Below are positions 56,065-64,000 of a DNA stretch of 64,000 bases, one piece after another; the stretch's first letter is position 1, and each line of letters begins with the position of its first letter. The position numbers were made by a program, and so were the translations under genes. Source of the DNA: Phenylobacterium sp. (GTDB taxonomy: Bacteria > Pseudomonadota > Alphaproteobacteria > Caulobacterales > Caulobacteraceae). Location: contig NZ_SSMX01000003.1 of NCBI RefSeq assembly GCF_004799515.1, positions 124,001 to 188,000 on the forward strand. Direction: 5' to 3'. The notes under the pieces were generated by a model. It was given only the letters and a program-made list of their open reading frames with translations, did not search any database and was not told where the DNA came from.

Positions 56065-56142
56065 CGCGGCGCCTCCTCGGGCGTTTTGGACGCCAGAGTA
56101 GCGGCGATAGGCCTAAGATTTCCTTGCGGGATAATATCGGGT

Positions 56143-56182
56143 GTCATCCCGGTTCCGCCGCAGGCGACGACCGGGACCCATA
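56143..56182. repeat. single half-element, TCATCCCGG...ACCGGGACCCATAG
   Basis: This 40-bp inverted repeat (arms CCCGGT / ACCGGGA) matches the left half of the element at 22317 in its outer 9 and 12 bases (TCATCCCGG; CCGGGACCCATA), with a different middle. It lies in the promoter region between the 127-residue protein and the helicase. Confidence 0.5.
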
Positions 56183-56293
56183 GACGCCGAGGCGCCGAAG
56201 GGATCGCGGCGGTGACGTGGCATTTCATTTCGGCATCGCTCATGCACACGGTTCCCATTCCGTTCCGCCCCGACTCCGCGGTAGAACCCTCGG

Positions 56294-59170
56294 GTGACCA
56301 GCGTCCCCGCCACCCTCGATCTGGCCCCAGCCCTCGTCGTGCTGCCAGGCCCCCGCGCGGCGGTGGCTGACGCGACCGGGCCGCAGGCGTTGCGGGCGCC
56401 GGATGCGCGGGATCTGTTCGAGCAATGGCCGGTGCTGGTGGCGCATGCGGCGATGACGGCGCGGCGGCTGGCGACGCATGTTCCGGCGCGGTCGGGACGG
56501 GTGTTCGACGCGCTGGAGCTGTTCGCCTTTGTGCGGCCAGGAAGGTTCTGCGCGCCGTCGGCGGCGGGGCTGGCTCAGGCGATGGGGATGGCCGAGCCGA
56601 AGGGGGCGGAGGCGCAGGCCGTGGCGCTGCGGGCGGTGTGCGGGCTGCTGCTGGCCGAGCTGGCGGCGGCGCCGGAGCCGTCGCGGGAAGAGGCGCTGGC
56701 GGTGGCGGAGACCCTGGCGCGGGCCGGGTGGCCTTGGGGGACCGCGGCGATCGCGGCGCTGCGCTCGCAAGCCGTGGGGAATATGTTCCGCACCTCCGGG
56801 CTCGACGTCTGGACGCGGCTGCCGGAGTGGGAGGGCGAGGCGCCGCCGGGCGAGGCGGGGTCGAAGCCCATATTGCCCGAGGCGGCGGCGGAGCGGCTGC
56901 GCGAGCTGCTCGGGCGCTCGGGGCTCGACGAGGCGCGGCCGGCGCAGGTCGAGTTCGCGGCCGAAGCGGCCTGGGCCTTCCAGCCCCGCGACAGGGAGGG
57001 CGAGCCGCGGATGATGCTGGCCGAGGCTGGCACGGGGATCGGCAAGACCCTGGCCTATCTGGCGCCGGCGTCCCTGTGGGCGGAGGCCAACGGGCCGGCG
57101 GTCTGGGTCTCGACCTACACGCGCGCCCTGCAGCGGCAGATCGAGCGGGAGAGCCATTCGATCTATCCGCCCTCTCCGAGGGGCGGACCCCCTCAGTCGC
57201 TTCGCGACAGCTCCCCCAGCGGGGGGGCAACCCCACGGCGCAACCGCGTCGTCGTGCGCAAGGGGCGCGAGAACTACCTGTGCCTGCTGAACTTCCAGGA
57301 GGCGGTGAACGCGGCCCAACTGGGCGGCGGCGATCTGGTGGGGATGGCGCTGGCGGCGCGGTGGGCGCGGGCGACCCGCGACGGGGACATGACCGGCGGC
57401 GACTTCCCGTCCTGGCTGCCGGGGCTGTTCGCCGTGGGGCCGGTGAGCCAGGCCTCGCCCGCCAACCTGGTGGACCGGCGCGGGGAGTGCATCCACGCCG
57501 GCTGCCAGCACTATCGGACCTGCTTCGTGGAAAAAGCGATCCGCGGCTCGCGGCGGGCCGACATCGTGATCGCCAACCACGCCCTGGTGCTGACCCAGGC
57601 CGCGTTCGACGGGGCGCGGGCGGCGCGGGGCGGCAAGGCGGACGGGGAGACGACGCAGCTCAAGCGCATCGTCTTCGACGAGGGCCACCACCTGTTCGAC
57701 GCGGCGGATTCGGCCTTCGCCGCGGCGCTGTCGGGGGCGGAGGCGGCGGAGCTGCGACGCTGGATCCGCGGGCCGGAGGGGCGCGGGCGGCGCGGGCGGG
57801 GGCTGGAGGCGCGGCTGCTGGAAGTGCTGGGCGACTATGAGGACGCCAAGAGCGCGCTGGCGGATGCGACCCACGCGGCCGCGGCGCTGCCGGGCGAGGG
57901 CTGGTCGGGGCGGATCGCGCCGCCGAACGGGGAGGTGAACCCGATCGGGCCGATCGAGCACTTTCTGGTGGCGGTGATGGAGCAGCTGCGGGCGCGGGCG
58001 GCGCCCAGCGAGGTCGGGATGGAGTGCGCCGCGCGGCCGGCGCTCGACCTGGTGCGGGAGACGGCGCGGCAGGCGGCGGCGGCGCTGGCGAAGATCGAGG
58101 CGCCGTTGGTGGCCTTGGCGCGGAAGCTCGAAGACGTGCTGGACGATGAGGCGGCGACGCTGGAGCCGGCGTCGCGGGCGCGGATCGAGGGCGCGCTGCG
58201 CGGCATCGACCGGCGCGCGCGGATGGCGCTGCCGGCCTGGCGCTCGATGCTGCGGGCCATCGACGAGGACGCCGAGGACGACCCGGACTTCGTGGACTGG
58301 TTCGACGCGACCTTCCTCTATGGCCGGGTGGTGGATGCGGCCTGCCGGCGGCACTGGGTCGACCCGACCGAGCCCCTGACCAATGCGGTGATCGCGCCGG
58401 CGCACGGGGTGCTGGTGACCTCGGCGACCCTAGCCGACGCGACGCTGGACGACCCGTTCGCGCTGGCGGAGATGCGCACCGGCGCGGCGCGGCTGGCGGA
58501 GCGGCCGAAGACCCTGAAGCTCGCCTCGCCGTTCGACTATGCGTCCCAGGCGCGGTGCTATGTGGTCACCGACGTGGGCAAGGACGATCCGCGCCAGGTG
58601 GCGGCGGCGATGCGGGAGCTGTTCCTGGCGGCTGGGGGCGGCGGGCTGGGGCTGTTCACGGCGATCCGCCGGCTGCGCGCGGTGCACGAGCGGATCGCCG
58701 CGCCCTTGGCCGACAAGGGCATCGCCCTCTACGCCCAGCACATCGACGGCGAGGCGGGCTCGCTGGTGGACATCTTCCGGGCGGAGGAGGACGCCTGCCT
58801 CTTGGGCACCGACGCGGTGCGCGACGGGGTGGACGTGCCGGGGCGGAGCCTGCGGCTCCTGGTGTTCGACCGCGCGCCGTGGCCCAGGCCCGACATCCTG
58901 CACAAGGCCCGGCGGCTGCGCTTCGGCGGCAAGGGCTACGACGACGCCGTGGCCCGCGGCCGCATCGCCCAGGCGTTCGGACGGCTGATCCGGCGGGCGG
59001 ACGACAAGGGGGTGTTCGTGATGCTGGACCCGGCGTCCCCGACCCGGCTGTTCTCGGGCTTGCCGGCCGGGGTGGAGCTGCAGCGCGTGGGCCTGGTGGA
59101 GGCGATCGAGGGGGTGGGCTCGTTTTTGGGTGAGAAAGGCGCTCCCCCCTCAGGGGGAGCTGTCGCGTAG
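56294..59170 (+). CDS. DinG/Rad3-type ATP-dependent DNA helicase
   Basis: A 958-residue SF2 iron-sulfur helicase. Walker A AEAGTGIGKTLAYLAP is near 245, followed by the four-Cys cluster region (ENYLCLLN, GECIHAGCQHYRTCFVEKA), IVIANHALVLTQ, the DEGHH box (RIVFDEGHHLFDAADSA), and the C-terminal QAFGRLIRRADDKG. Residues ~292-315 (PPSPRGGPPQSLRDSS...) are encoded by a palindromic repeat, and the last ~10 codons (KGAPPSGGAVA) and stop by a second copy. Both are unlike the rest of the protein. The GTG start at 56294 follows CTCGG. Role in repair of structured DNA. Confidence 0.82.
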   Translation: MTSVPATLDLAPALVVLPGPRAAVADATGPQALRAPDARDLFEQWPVLVAHAAMTARRLATHVPARSGRVFDALELFAFVRPGRFCAPSAAGLAQAMGMAEPKGAEAQAVALRAVCGLLLAELAAAPEPSREEALAVAETLARAGWPWGTAAIAALRSQAVGNMFRTSGLDVWTRLPEWEGEAPPGEAGSKPILPEAAAERLRELLGRSGLDEARPAQVEFAAEAAWAFQPRDREGEPRMMLAEAGTGIGKTLAYLAPASLWAEANGPAVWVSTYTRALQRQIERESHSIYPPSPRGGPPQSLRDSSPSGGATPRRNRVVVRKGRENYLCLLNFQEAVNAAQLGGGDLVGMALAARWARATRDGDMTGGDFPSWLPGLFAVGPVSQASPANLVDRRGECIHAGCQHYRTCFVEKAIRGSRRADIVIANHALVLTQAAFDGARAARGGKADGETTQLKRIVFDEGHHLFDAADSAFAAALSGAEAAELRRWIRGPEGRGRRGRGLEARLLEVLGDYEDAKSALADATHAAAALPGEGWSGRIAPPNGEVNPIGPIEHFLVAVMEQLRARAAPSEVGMECAARPALDLVRETARQAAAALAKIEAPLVALARKLEDVLDDEAATLEPASRARIEGALRGIDRRARMALPAWRSMLRAIDEDAEDDPDFVDWFDATFLYGRVVDAACRRHWVDPTEPLTNAVIAPAHGVLVTSATLADATLDDPFALAEMRTGAARLAERPKTLKLASPFDYASQARCYVVTDVGKDDPRQVAAAMRELFLAAGGGGLGLFTAIRRLRAVHERIAAPLADKGIALYAQHIDGEAGSLVDIFRAEEDACLLGTDAVRDGVDVPGRSLRLLVFDRAPWPRPDILHKARRLRFGGKGYDDAVARGRIAQAFGRLIRRADDKGVFVMLDPASPTRLFSGLPAGVELQRVGLVEAIEGVGSFLGEKGAPPSGGAVA
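57168..57232. repeat. palindromic element inserted in frame in the helicase gene
   Basis: The core at 57187-57217 (ACCCCCTCAGTCGCT, then TCGCGACAGCTCCCCC) is almost identical to the inverse of the copy at 59141-59183 and similar to that at 59232-59274. It encodes a Pro/Ser/Gly-rich segment in a region where helicases have none, so it looks like an in-frame insertion of a selfish repeat. Confidence 0.7.
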
Positions 59171-59183
59171 CGACTGAGGGGGT
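59141..59183. repeat. palindromic element covering the helicase stop codon
   Basis: The second copy (orientation opposite to 57168). Its GTCGCGTAGCGAC palindrome contains the TAG stop of the helicase. An adjoining GCTCCCCCCTCAGGGGGAGC stem-loop could form an RNA hairpin. Confidence 0.7.
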
Positions 59184-59231
59184 TTCCTCTCCGGCCTTTG
59201 GGATGTGGGGTGTTGCTGAATCAGCGGATGG

Positions 59232-59274
59232 AACCCCCTCCGGCGCTTCGCGCCACCTCCCCCTGAGGGGAGGA
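59232..59274. repeat. palindromic element next to the SRPBCC gene stop
   Basis: The third copy (AACCCCCTCCGGCGCTTCGC, then GCCACCTCCCCCTGAGGGGAGG), inverted relative to the second copy and ending 1 bp before the SRPBCC stop. The pair 59141/59232 could form a hairpin between two convergent genes and act as a bidirectional terminator. Confidence 0.65.
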
Positions 59275-59275
59275 T

Positions 59276-59701
59276 CTAGATGGTCACCACGCCCTCCAGC
59301 GCGCTCAGGATCTTGCCCCAGCCGTCCTTGGAGCCGTCGGCCCACTGATCGGGGACGTCGGACTGGGTGAGGGTGAGCGTGCTGCCGCCGGCGGACGTGG
59401 GGACGATCTCGACCACGACCTTGGTGAAGCCGGGGTCGAACTGGGGGACGCCGAAGGTGAAGGCGAGGCGCCTGGGGCGGTCGATCTCCAGGTACTCGCC
59501 GGTGTGCAGGACGTCCCCCATGTCGGGGCGGCGGTCGACGAAGGTGAAGGCGCCGCCGACCCGGGCGTCGACCTCGGCGCGGATCATCTCGCCGGTCGGG
59601 GTGGCGAACAGGAAGCGGCCCGCGATGGCCGGGTCCAGCCAGGCGTCGAACACCCGCTCGGGGACTGCGGCATAGGTGTGGGTGACGGTGAGCTCAGCCA
59701 T
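59276..59701 (-). CDS. SRPBCC / AHSA1-like START-fold protein
   Basis: A 141-residue protein of the AHSA1/CalC-type START superfamily. MAELTVTHTYAAVPERVFDAWLDPAIAGRFLFATPTGEM starts the fold, RVGGAFTFVDRRPDMGDVLHTGEYLEIDRPRRLAFTFG lies in the middle, and SKDGWGKILSALE ends it. It likely binds a small hydrophobic ligand. It is typically encoded next to an ArsR regulator, as here, with an 8-bp overlap with that gene. Confidence 0.85.
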   Translation of the reverse strand: MAELTVTHTYAAVPERVFDAWLDPAIAGRFLFATPTGEMIRAEVDARVGGAFTFVDRRPDMGDVLHTGEYLEIDRPRRLAFTFGVPQFDPGFTKVVVEIVPTSAGGSTLTLTQSDVPDQWADGSKDGWGKILSALEGVVTI

Positions 59702-60008
59702 CGTTCGGCTCCTGCAGCAGGGTGTCGAGTTCGCCCAGGCGCCAGGCCCAGAGCGCGCGCTGCTCGTCGATCCAGCGGGCGGCCTCGTCCAGGCCGCGCG
59801 GATTGAGGGTCAGGATGTGCTCGCGGCCGGCGACGCGGCGGCGGACCAGCTGGGCGCGCTCCAGCATGCGGATGTGCTTGGAGACCGAGTTCAGCGAGAT
59901 GGCGAAGGGGGCGGCGACCTCGGTCACCCGCGCCTCGCCCTCAGCCAGCCGCGCCAGGATCGCGCGGCGGGTCGGGTCGGCCAGGGCGGTGAGAGTGGCG
60001 TCAAGCAT
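59694..60008 (-). CDS. ArsR-family transcriptional regulator
   Basis: 104 residues with a winged helix: ALADPTRRAILARLAEGEARVTEVAAPFAISLNSVSKHIRMLERAQLVRRRVAGREHILTLN. There are no metal-binding Cys pairs of the classic ArsR kind (no CVC), so a non-metal ligand or redox cue is likely. It overlaps the SRPBCC gene by 8 bp. Small ArsR/SRPBCC pairs are common, and the SRPBCC protein may sense or sequester the inducer. Confidence 0.85.
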   Translation of the reverse strand: MLDATLTALADPTRRAILARLAEGEARVTEVAAPFAISLNSVSKHIRMLERAQLVRRRVAGREHILTLNPRGLDEAARWIDEQRALWAWRLGELDTLLQEPNDG

Positions 60009-60070
60009 TATTCACCTCTAGGGATGAATATTTGCGCTGGCAAGTCCCTCGCGTGTCAGTGCGTCCGTGG

Positions 60071-61042
60071 CTAAGCCGCGACGGAGAGCTGTTCGAAGAG
60101 GTCGGCGGGGAAGGGCGAGACGTAGGGGGTGACGCCGAGGCGCTGGCGGACGGCGTCCACCGGCTGGTCCCAGACGGCTTCCCAGGGAACCGGCAGGAGC
60201 GGCGGCGTGCGCCGCCCGTGGGCCCAGGCGGTGAGGATGGTCTCGAGCATCAGCGGGCCGCCTTCCGGCCGCTCGAAGGCGATGCGGGTCATGACCATGC
60301 CTAAGAACATCGCCGAATAGTGGTGGCCGAACTGGGCGAGCTGGAAAGCCGAGATCGCCACCTCGTGCAGAGCGGTGGTGCGGTAGCCGCCGACGATGTG
60401 CCACAGGTCGTGGCACTGCAGGATGCGCGCGTTCAGGTAGTCGAGCGGCGGCGGCATCTTGTCGACGCCCAGCGCCTGGCGGTCCAGCACCTCCAGGTCG
60501 AAGCCGTTGTCGACGATCTGGGCGTGGAACTCGGCGCCCAGGGAGCCGTCCGGGCAGCGGGCGAGCGCCTCCAGGGTGAAGTGCTTGGGATAGCCCTGCG
60601 CCACGGCCTTCGGCACGCCGGGGTAGGCCAGGCACGCCTTGCCGATGCGGATCTGCATGTGTCCGGAGGCCAGGCCCGCCAGCGCCGCGGTCTTGGTGGT
60701 GACGTTGAGCGCGCCCAGGCCGCCGCGCGGCTCGTCCAGCAGGGCCCAGAGGTCGCGCCAGAAGGCCCGCTGGATCAGCTCCGGCGGCAGGCGGATGTCG
60801 GTGGGCACGGGCTTGGCCCCGATCGGTTGCCCCAGATAACCCTCGGCGACGGCGTCGTAGACGTGTGGCAGGCGCTCGGGGGCGGCGATGGCGCCGTTGA
60901 TCCAGAGGGCGGCCAGGGCCTTCAGGTCGGCCGGCTGGGCAGAGGCTTTCAGCCGCGCGCCGAGGCCGCGGGCGGCGCCGTCGTCATCCGCGCCCGCCTG
61001 GGCCAGGGCCTCGAAACCGACGCGTTCCTGCTCGTCGCTCAT
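60071..61042 (-). CDS. Coq4-family ubiquinone biosynthesis protein
   Basis: A 323-residue protein. The Coq4 zinc motif HDLWHIVGGYRTTALHE is present at about 207-223 (HDxxH with the downstream Glu), and the family YLNARILQCHDLWHIV and FQLAQFGHHYSAMFLG elements follow. Coq4 supports assembly of the ubiquinone synthesis complex and head-group decarboxylation in eukaryotes and some proteobacteria. ATG at 61042 is preferred over an upstream TTG. It lies 26 bp after tyrC, so a joint transcript with hisC-tyrC is likely. Confidence 0.8.
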   Translation of the reverse strand: MSDEQERVGFEALAQAGADDDGAARGLGARLKASAQPADLKALAALWINGAIAAPERLPHVYDAVAEGYLGQPIGAKPVPTDIRLPPELIQRAFWRDLWALLDEPRGGLGALNVTTKTAALAGLASGHMQIRIGKACLAYPGVPKAVAQGYPKHFTLEALARCPDGSLGAEFHAQIVDNGFDLEVLDRQALGVDKMPPPLDYLNARILQCHDLWHIVGGYRTTALHEVAISAFQLAQFGHHYSAMFLGMVMTRIAFERPEGGPLMLETILTAWAHGRRTPPLLPVPWEAVWDQPVDAVRQRLGVTPYVSPFPADLFEQLSVAA

Positions 61043-61068
61043 GGGGCGATCGAGCGCCAAATCTGTTG

Positions 61069-62031
61069 CTAATTTGTGTCTGACGCGGGGGGTGCGTCAG
61101 CCGGTCGCCGATCGCGCCCGAAGTTGGGCGCCGCGCTCTCCTGGCCGGCGGCGATGATGCCGCGTCGGATATCGCGGGTCCGCGAAAACAGCTCGAACAG
61201 CTTGTCACCCTCGCCCCAGCGGATGGCGCGCGACAGGGCCTGCAGGTCCTCGGTGAACCGGCCCAGGATCTCCAGCACCGCGTCCTTGTTGGCCAGGAAG
61301 ACGTCGCGCCACATGGTCGGGTCGGAGGCGGCGATGCGGGTGAAGTCGCGGAAGCCGCCGGCGGAGTACTTCATCACCTCGCCGCGGGTGACGCCTTCCA
61401 GGTCGGCGGCGGTGCCGACGATGTTGTAGGCGATGAGGTGCGGCAGATGGCTGGTGACGGCCAGGACGAGGTCGTGATGGCGGTCGTCCATCAGCTCGAC
61501 ATTGGCGCCCAGCGCCGTCCAGAAGTCGGTGAGCCGCTCGACGGCGTCCTGGTAGAGCGCGTCGGTCCGGCCGGGCTGCGGCGTCAGGATGGTCCAGCGG
61601 TTCTGGAACAGCTCGGCGAAGCCGGCGTCGGGGCCGGACTGCTCGGTGCCGGCGATCGGGTGGCCGGGGACGATGAAGACGCTGTCCGGCAGGGCGGCGC
61701 CGAGCGCCTCGGCGACGGCGGCCTTCACCGAGCCCACGTCGGTGACGGTGGCGCCGGCTTTGATACCGGGCGCGGCGGCGCGGGCGGCCTCGCCCATCGC
61801 CATCACCGGCACGGCGAAGACCACCAGGTCCGCGCCGGCGCAGGCCTCGGCCGGGTCGGCGGTCACCTGGTCGGCGTAGCCCAGCTGGACGATCAGCGCG
61901 CGGGCGGCGTCCGAGGCGTCGGCCACGGCCACCTCGCCCACGGCGCCCGAGGCCCGCGCGGCGCGGATCACCGAGGAGCCGATCAGGCCGCAGCCGATCA
62001 CCGCCATGCGGCCATAGACGGGCGCGGCCAT
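61069..62031 (-). CDS. tyrC: prephenate/arogenate dehydrogenase
   Basis: A 320-residue NAD-dependent TyrA-type enzyme. The Rossmann motif MAVIGCGLIGSSVIRAAR is near 9-26, the catalytic region has FIVPGHPIAGTEQSGPDAG with the conserved His, and SHLPHLIAYNIVGTA and FRDFTRIAASDPTMWRDVFLANKDA follow. It converts prephenate (or arogenate) to 4-hydroxyphenylpyruvate or tyrosine. It lies 3 bp after hisC, a typical alphaproteobacterial pair. Confidence 0.88.
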   Translation of the reverse strand: MAAPVYGRMAVIGCGLIGSSVIRAARASGAVGEVAVADASDAARALIVQLGYADQVTADPAEACAGADLVVFAVPVMAMGEAARAAAPGIKAGATVTDVGSVKAAVAEALGAALPDSVFIVPGHPIAGTEQSGPDAGFAELFQNRWTILTPQPGRTDALYQDAVERLTDFWTALGANVELMDDRHHDLVLAVTSHLPHLIAYNIVGTAADLEGVTRGEVMKYSAGGFRDFTRIAASDPTMWRDVFLANKDAVLEILGRFTEDLQALSRAIRWGEGDKLFELFSRTRDIRRGIIAAGQESAAPNFGRDRRPADAPPASDTN

Positions 62032-62034
62032 GGC

Positions 62035-63177
62035 TCAGTCGCCCATGAAGCCGGCGAGGGCGTCCACCAGGGCGCGGTTGTGCGCCTCCAGGCCCACGGT
62101 CATGCGCAGGTGGTCGGGAAGGCCGTAGTTGCCGAGCTGGCGCACCAGGAGGCCGCGCGAGGAGAGGAAGGCCTCGGCCTCCGCCGCGGTCTTGCCCGGC
62201 CGTTTGGGAAAACCCACCAGCACGAAGTTGGCCGCAGAGGGGCCGATGACGTCGAGGCCCAGGCCCGAGATCTGTTGGGTGAGCCAGGGCCGCCACACGT
62301 CCATCAGCTCCAGCGACGCCTCCTGGAACGCCTCGTCGCCCAGGGCGGCGACGGCGGCGCGCTGGGCGGCGACGGAGGTGTTGAACGGCAGGCGGATGCG
62401 GTCGACGGCTTGCGCGATCTCCAGCGGAGCATACCCCCAGCCGATGCGCAGCGCCGCCAGGCCATGCAGCTTGGAGAAGGTGTGGGTGACCACGACGTTG
62501 CTGGAATTGCGCGCCAAGTCGATCCCGTCGTCGAAGCTGGCGTCGCGGCAGAACTCGCCATAGGCGCCGTCCAGCACCAGCACCACCGAGGGCGGCAGGG
62601 CGTCATGTAGGCGCCGCACCTCCGAGAACGGGATCCAGGTGCCGGTCGGGTTGCCGGGGTTGGCCAGGAAGATCAGCCGGGTGCGGTCGTCGACGCAGGC
62701 CAGGAGCTCGTCCACGTCGATGCGGAAGTTGGGCTCCTTGGCGCGGCGCACCTCGGCCTGGCAGGCGTAGGCGCCGATGGCGAAGGCCGCGAAGCCATAT
62801 TCGCCCTGCACCATGTTGTCGCCCGGCTCCAGGAAGGTCTGGTTCAGCAGGGCGAAGACCTCGTCAGAGCCGCAGCCGAAGATCAGCCGCTCCGGCTCGA
62901 TGCGGTAACGCTCGGCGATGGCCTGGCGCACGATGGTGGCGCGCGGGTCGGGATAGACGTGCAGCGAACGCTCGGCGGTGGCGTAGGCTTCCTGCGCCTT
63001 CTCGCTGGAGCCCAGCGGGTTCTCGTTGGCCGACATCTTGATCGGCTCGGCGAACCCCTCGGCCTTGGCCTTGCCCGGCACATAGGCGTGGATGTCCAGG
63101 ATGCCCCGCTTGGGCAGCGGCTTGCCGGCTGTCGAACGGTCTTGGAAGCGGTCGAGGGGCGGGGCGGAATCGGACAT
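62035..63177 (-). CDS. hisC: histidinol-phosphate/aromatic aminotransferase
   Basis: A 380-residue PLP-dependent aminotransferase of the HisC family. Landmarks are KMSANENPLGSSEKA, FLANPGNPTGTWIP, LDGAYGEFCRD, THTFSKLHGLAALRIGWGYA with the Schiff-base Lys in FSKLHG, and C-terminal LRMTVGLEAHN with the Arg for the carboxylate. In alphaproteobacteria this copy, paired with tyrC, often serves aromatic amino acids as well as histidinol phosphate. The start has AGTCAG upstream; a weak ribosome site. Confidence 0.88.
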   Translation of the reverse strand: MSDSAPPLDRFQDRSTAGKPLPKRGILDIHAYVPGKAKAEGFAEPIKMSANENPLGSSEKAQEAYATAERSLHVYPDPRATIVRQAIAERYRIEPERLIFGCGSDEVFALLNQTFLEPGDNMVQGEYGFAAFAIGAYACQAEVRRAKEPNFRIDVDELLACVDDRTRLIFLANPGNPTGTWIPFSEVRRLHDALPPSVVLVLDGAYGEFCRDASFDDGIDLARNSSNVVVTHTFSKLHGLAALRIGWGYAPLEIAQAVDRIRLPFNTSVAAQRAAVAALGDEAFQEASLELMDVWRPWLTQQISGLGLDVIGPSAANFVLVGFPKRPGKTAAEAEAFLSSRGLLVRQLGNYGLPDHLRMTVGLEAHNRALVDALAGFMGD

Positions 63178-63289
63178 CTGACTTTGCGGCGCCTGGAGCC
63201 TTGCGGCGAAGGCTGAGCCTCTTACACGCCGCCCGTCAGGCGTCCAAGGCCAGCTTGGCGGTCCGGCCGCCTCCGCATCCGGCCGTCGT

Positions 63290-64000
63290 TTATCGCGGAC
63301 AACGCACGCCGCCGCCGTCGGGCAGCTGCAGGCAGCGGCCGTCGACGTCCGCGGGCGGCGTCACGCCGACGGCCGCCGCGAGGGTCGGGGCGATGTCCAC
63401 GGTCTCGATGGGCAGGAAGCGCCACTGCGCCTTCACGCCGGGCCACCAGAACAGGATCGGGACGCGCCGGTCGTAGTCCCAGGGCGCGCCGTGGCCGGCG
63501 ATGTAGTCGCCAGGCCGGGCGGTCTGGATCGTCTCCATCGGTTGCAGCGCCGCCAGGATGTCCGGCGAACGGCCGGCATAGACGCTCATGGCGAAGCGTT
63601 CCTTGACGGAGACCTCCTCCGGCGAGGCGCCTTTGCGGATCGGGGTGGCGAGCAGGTCCTCGCGGGTGAAGGCCGCGGCCACATCCGGCTCGGCGCGCAG
63701 AGCGCGCACAGCGGCCTCCAGGACACGCTGCCGGTCGGCGGCGGGCACGCCGACCAGGGTGGCTTCCTCGACATTGCCCTGCAACGGCGGCGCGGTGAGG
63801 TGGAATTCCACGACCAGCGCCTGGTTGACGCGCGCCATGATGTCCTTGTTCGACACCCGCTTGGCGGGGTAGCCCTCGGCTTGCAGACGCTCAGTGAAAT
63901 CCGACCCGCCGTGGTCGGCCGCCAGGACCACCAAGTAGGGGACCTTCAGGCTGTCCAGCTTGGCGAACAGGCGGCCGAGGGTCTCGTCGAGGCGGTGTTG
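63290..64000 (-). CDS. alkaline phosphatase/phosphodiesterase-family enzyme, truncated at the right edge
   Basis: The C-terminal ~236 residues of a larger protein, whose 5' end lies beyond the window. The metal-site motif AADHGGSDF (DHG) is near the right edge, followed by VSNKDIMARVNQ, TREDLLATPI and the second His motif GDYIAGHGAPWDYDRRVPILFWWPG, then VDIAPTLAAAVGV. This layout fits the type I phosphodiesterase/alkaline phosphatase superfamily (PafA/PhoA-like). It ends in GGVRCPR. The next gene, hisC, is 112 bp downstream. Confidence 0.75.
   Translation of the reverse strand, partial: QHRLDETLGRLFAKLDSLKVPYLVVLAADHGGSDFTERLQAEGYPAKRVSNKDIMARVNQALVVEFHLTAPPLQGNVEEATLVGVPAADRQRVLEAAVRALRAEPDVAAAFTREDLLATPIRKGASPEEVSVKERFAMSVYAGRSPDILAALQPMETIQTARPGDYIAGHGAPWDYDRRVPILFWWPGVKAQWRFLPIETVDIAPTLAAAVGVTPPADVDGRCLQLPDGGGVRCPR

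Noticed and set aside
56240..58405. A 721-codon minus-strand frame antisense to the DinG-type helicase
   Set aside because: Arg/Pro/Gly-rich shadow of a GC-rich gene. No start context and no domain.

Overview
The window is high-GC chromosomal DNA from an alphaproteobacterium, most likely Caulobacterales (Caulobacter/Phenylobacterium type). The best marker is a full-length PodJ polarity protein at 31163-34096. Other support comes from the TauE/TIGR02186 pair, the hisC-tyrC pair, DUF3429 and DUF3175 proteins, a tandem acyl-CoA dehydrogenase (ACAD) cluster and interspersed inverted repeats of the TCATCCCGG...CCGGGACCCA type. I see no tRNA, rRNA, CRISPR array, prophage or insertion-sequence transposase. 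It reads as core and lightly accessory chromosome.

Layout. 1-11 kb: secreted hydrolases, a GntR/YtrA regulator coupled to an SPFH membrane protein, a membrane-bound winged-helix regulator facing copC and an Nramp-like transporter, and small envelope proteins. 11-14.2 kb: a decayed beta-propeller gene and a two-component pair (LuxR-type regulator and hybrid kinase) with three GCCTAWATAGGC boxes upstream. 14.3-18.5 kb: an amidohydrolase, an FKBP isomerase, a DUF1003 protein and small proteins. 18.5-26.2 kb: six ACAD genes in one head-to-tail block ending in a clear terminator. 26.4-31 kb: an MprF-like lysyltransferase, a lipoprotein gene that appears frameshifted in a G-run, and an MFS transporter. 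31-36.3 kb: podJ, TauE, TIGR02186 and DUF3429 genes. 36.3-41.1 kb: a VOC protein, the Lhr-type helicase/PdeM DNA-repair pair, and a phytanoyl-CoA dioxygenase coupled to a 92-residue unknown. 41.3-56 kb: a mixed metabolic and envelope region (saccharopine-type reductase, GST, response regulator, PIG-L deacetylase, Gfo/Idh oxidoreductase, penicillin-binding protein, ParB-like, MgtC-like, P450, M20 peptidase, PQQ sugar dehydrogenase). 56-64 kb: a DinG-type helicase, an ArsR/SRPBCC pair, and a hisC-tyrC-Coq4-like run, with a truncated phosphatase at the right edge.

How genes may work together. Five long ACAD paralogues keep one set of active-site motifs and the single short ACAD keeps the complementary set. 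This suggests heteromeric enzymes sharing one partner, as known for steroid side-chain ACADs. hisC and tyrC supply aromatic amino acid synthesis and sit beside a Coq4-like ubiquinone gene. Three regulators (GntR, CadC-like, LuxR) each have visible candidate operators next to their own genes.

Most notable observations: the ACAD block with complementary motif loss; a palindromic repeat apparently inserted in frame inside the DinG-type helicase gene, with a second copy supplying its last codons and stop; a four-fold TAACC array with exact 10-bp period; a GntR operator fused to a leaderless start codon; and the apparent frameshift in a lipoprotein gene.
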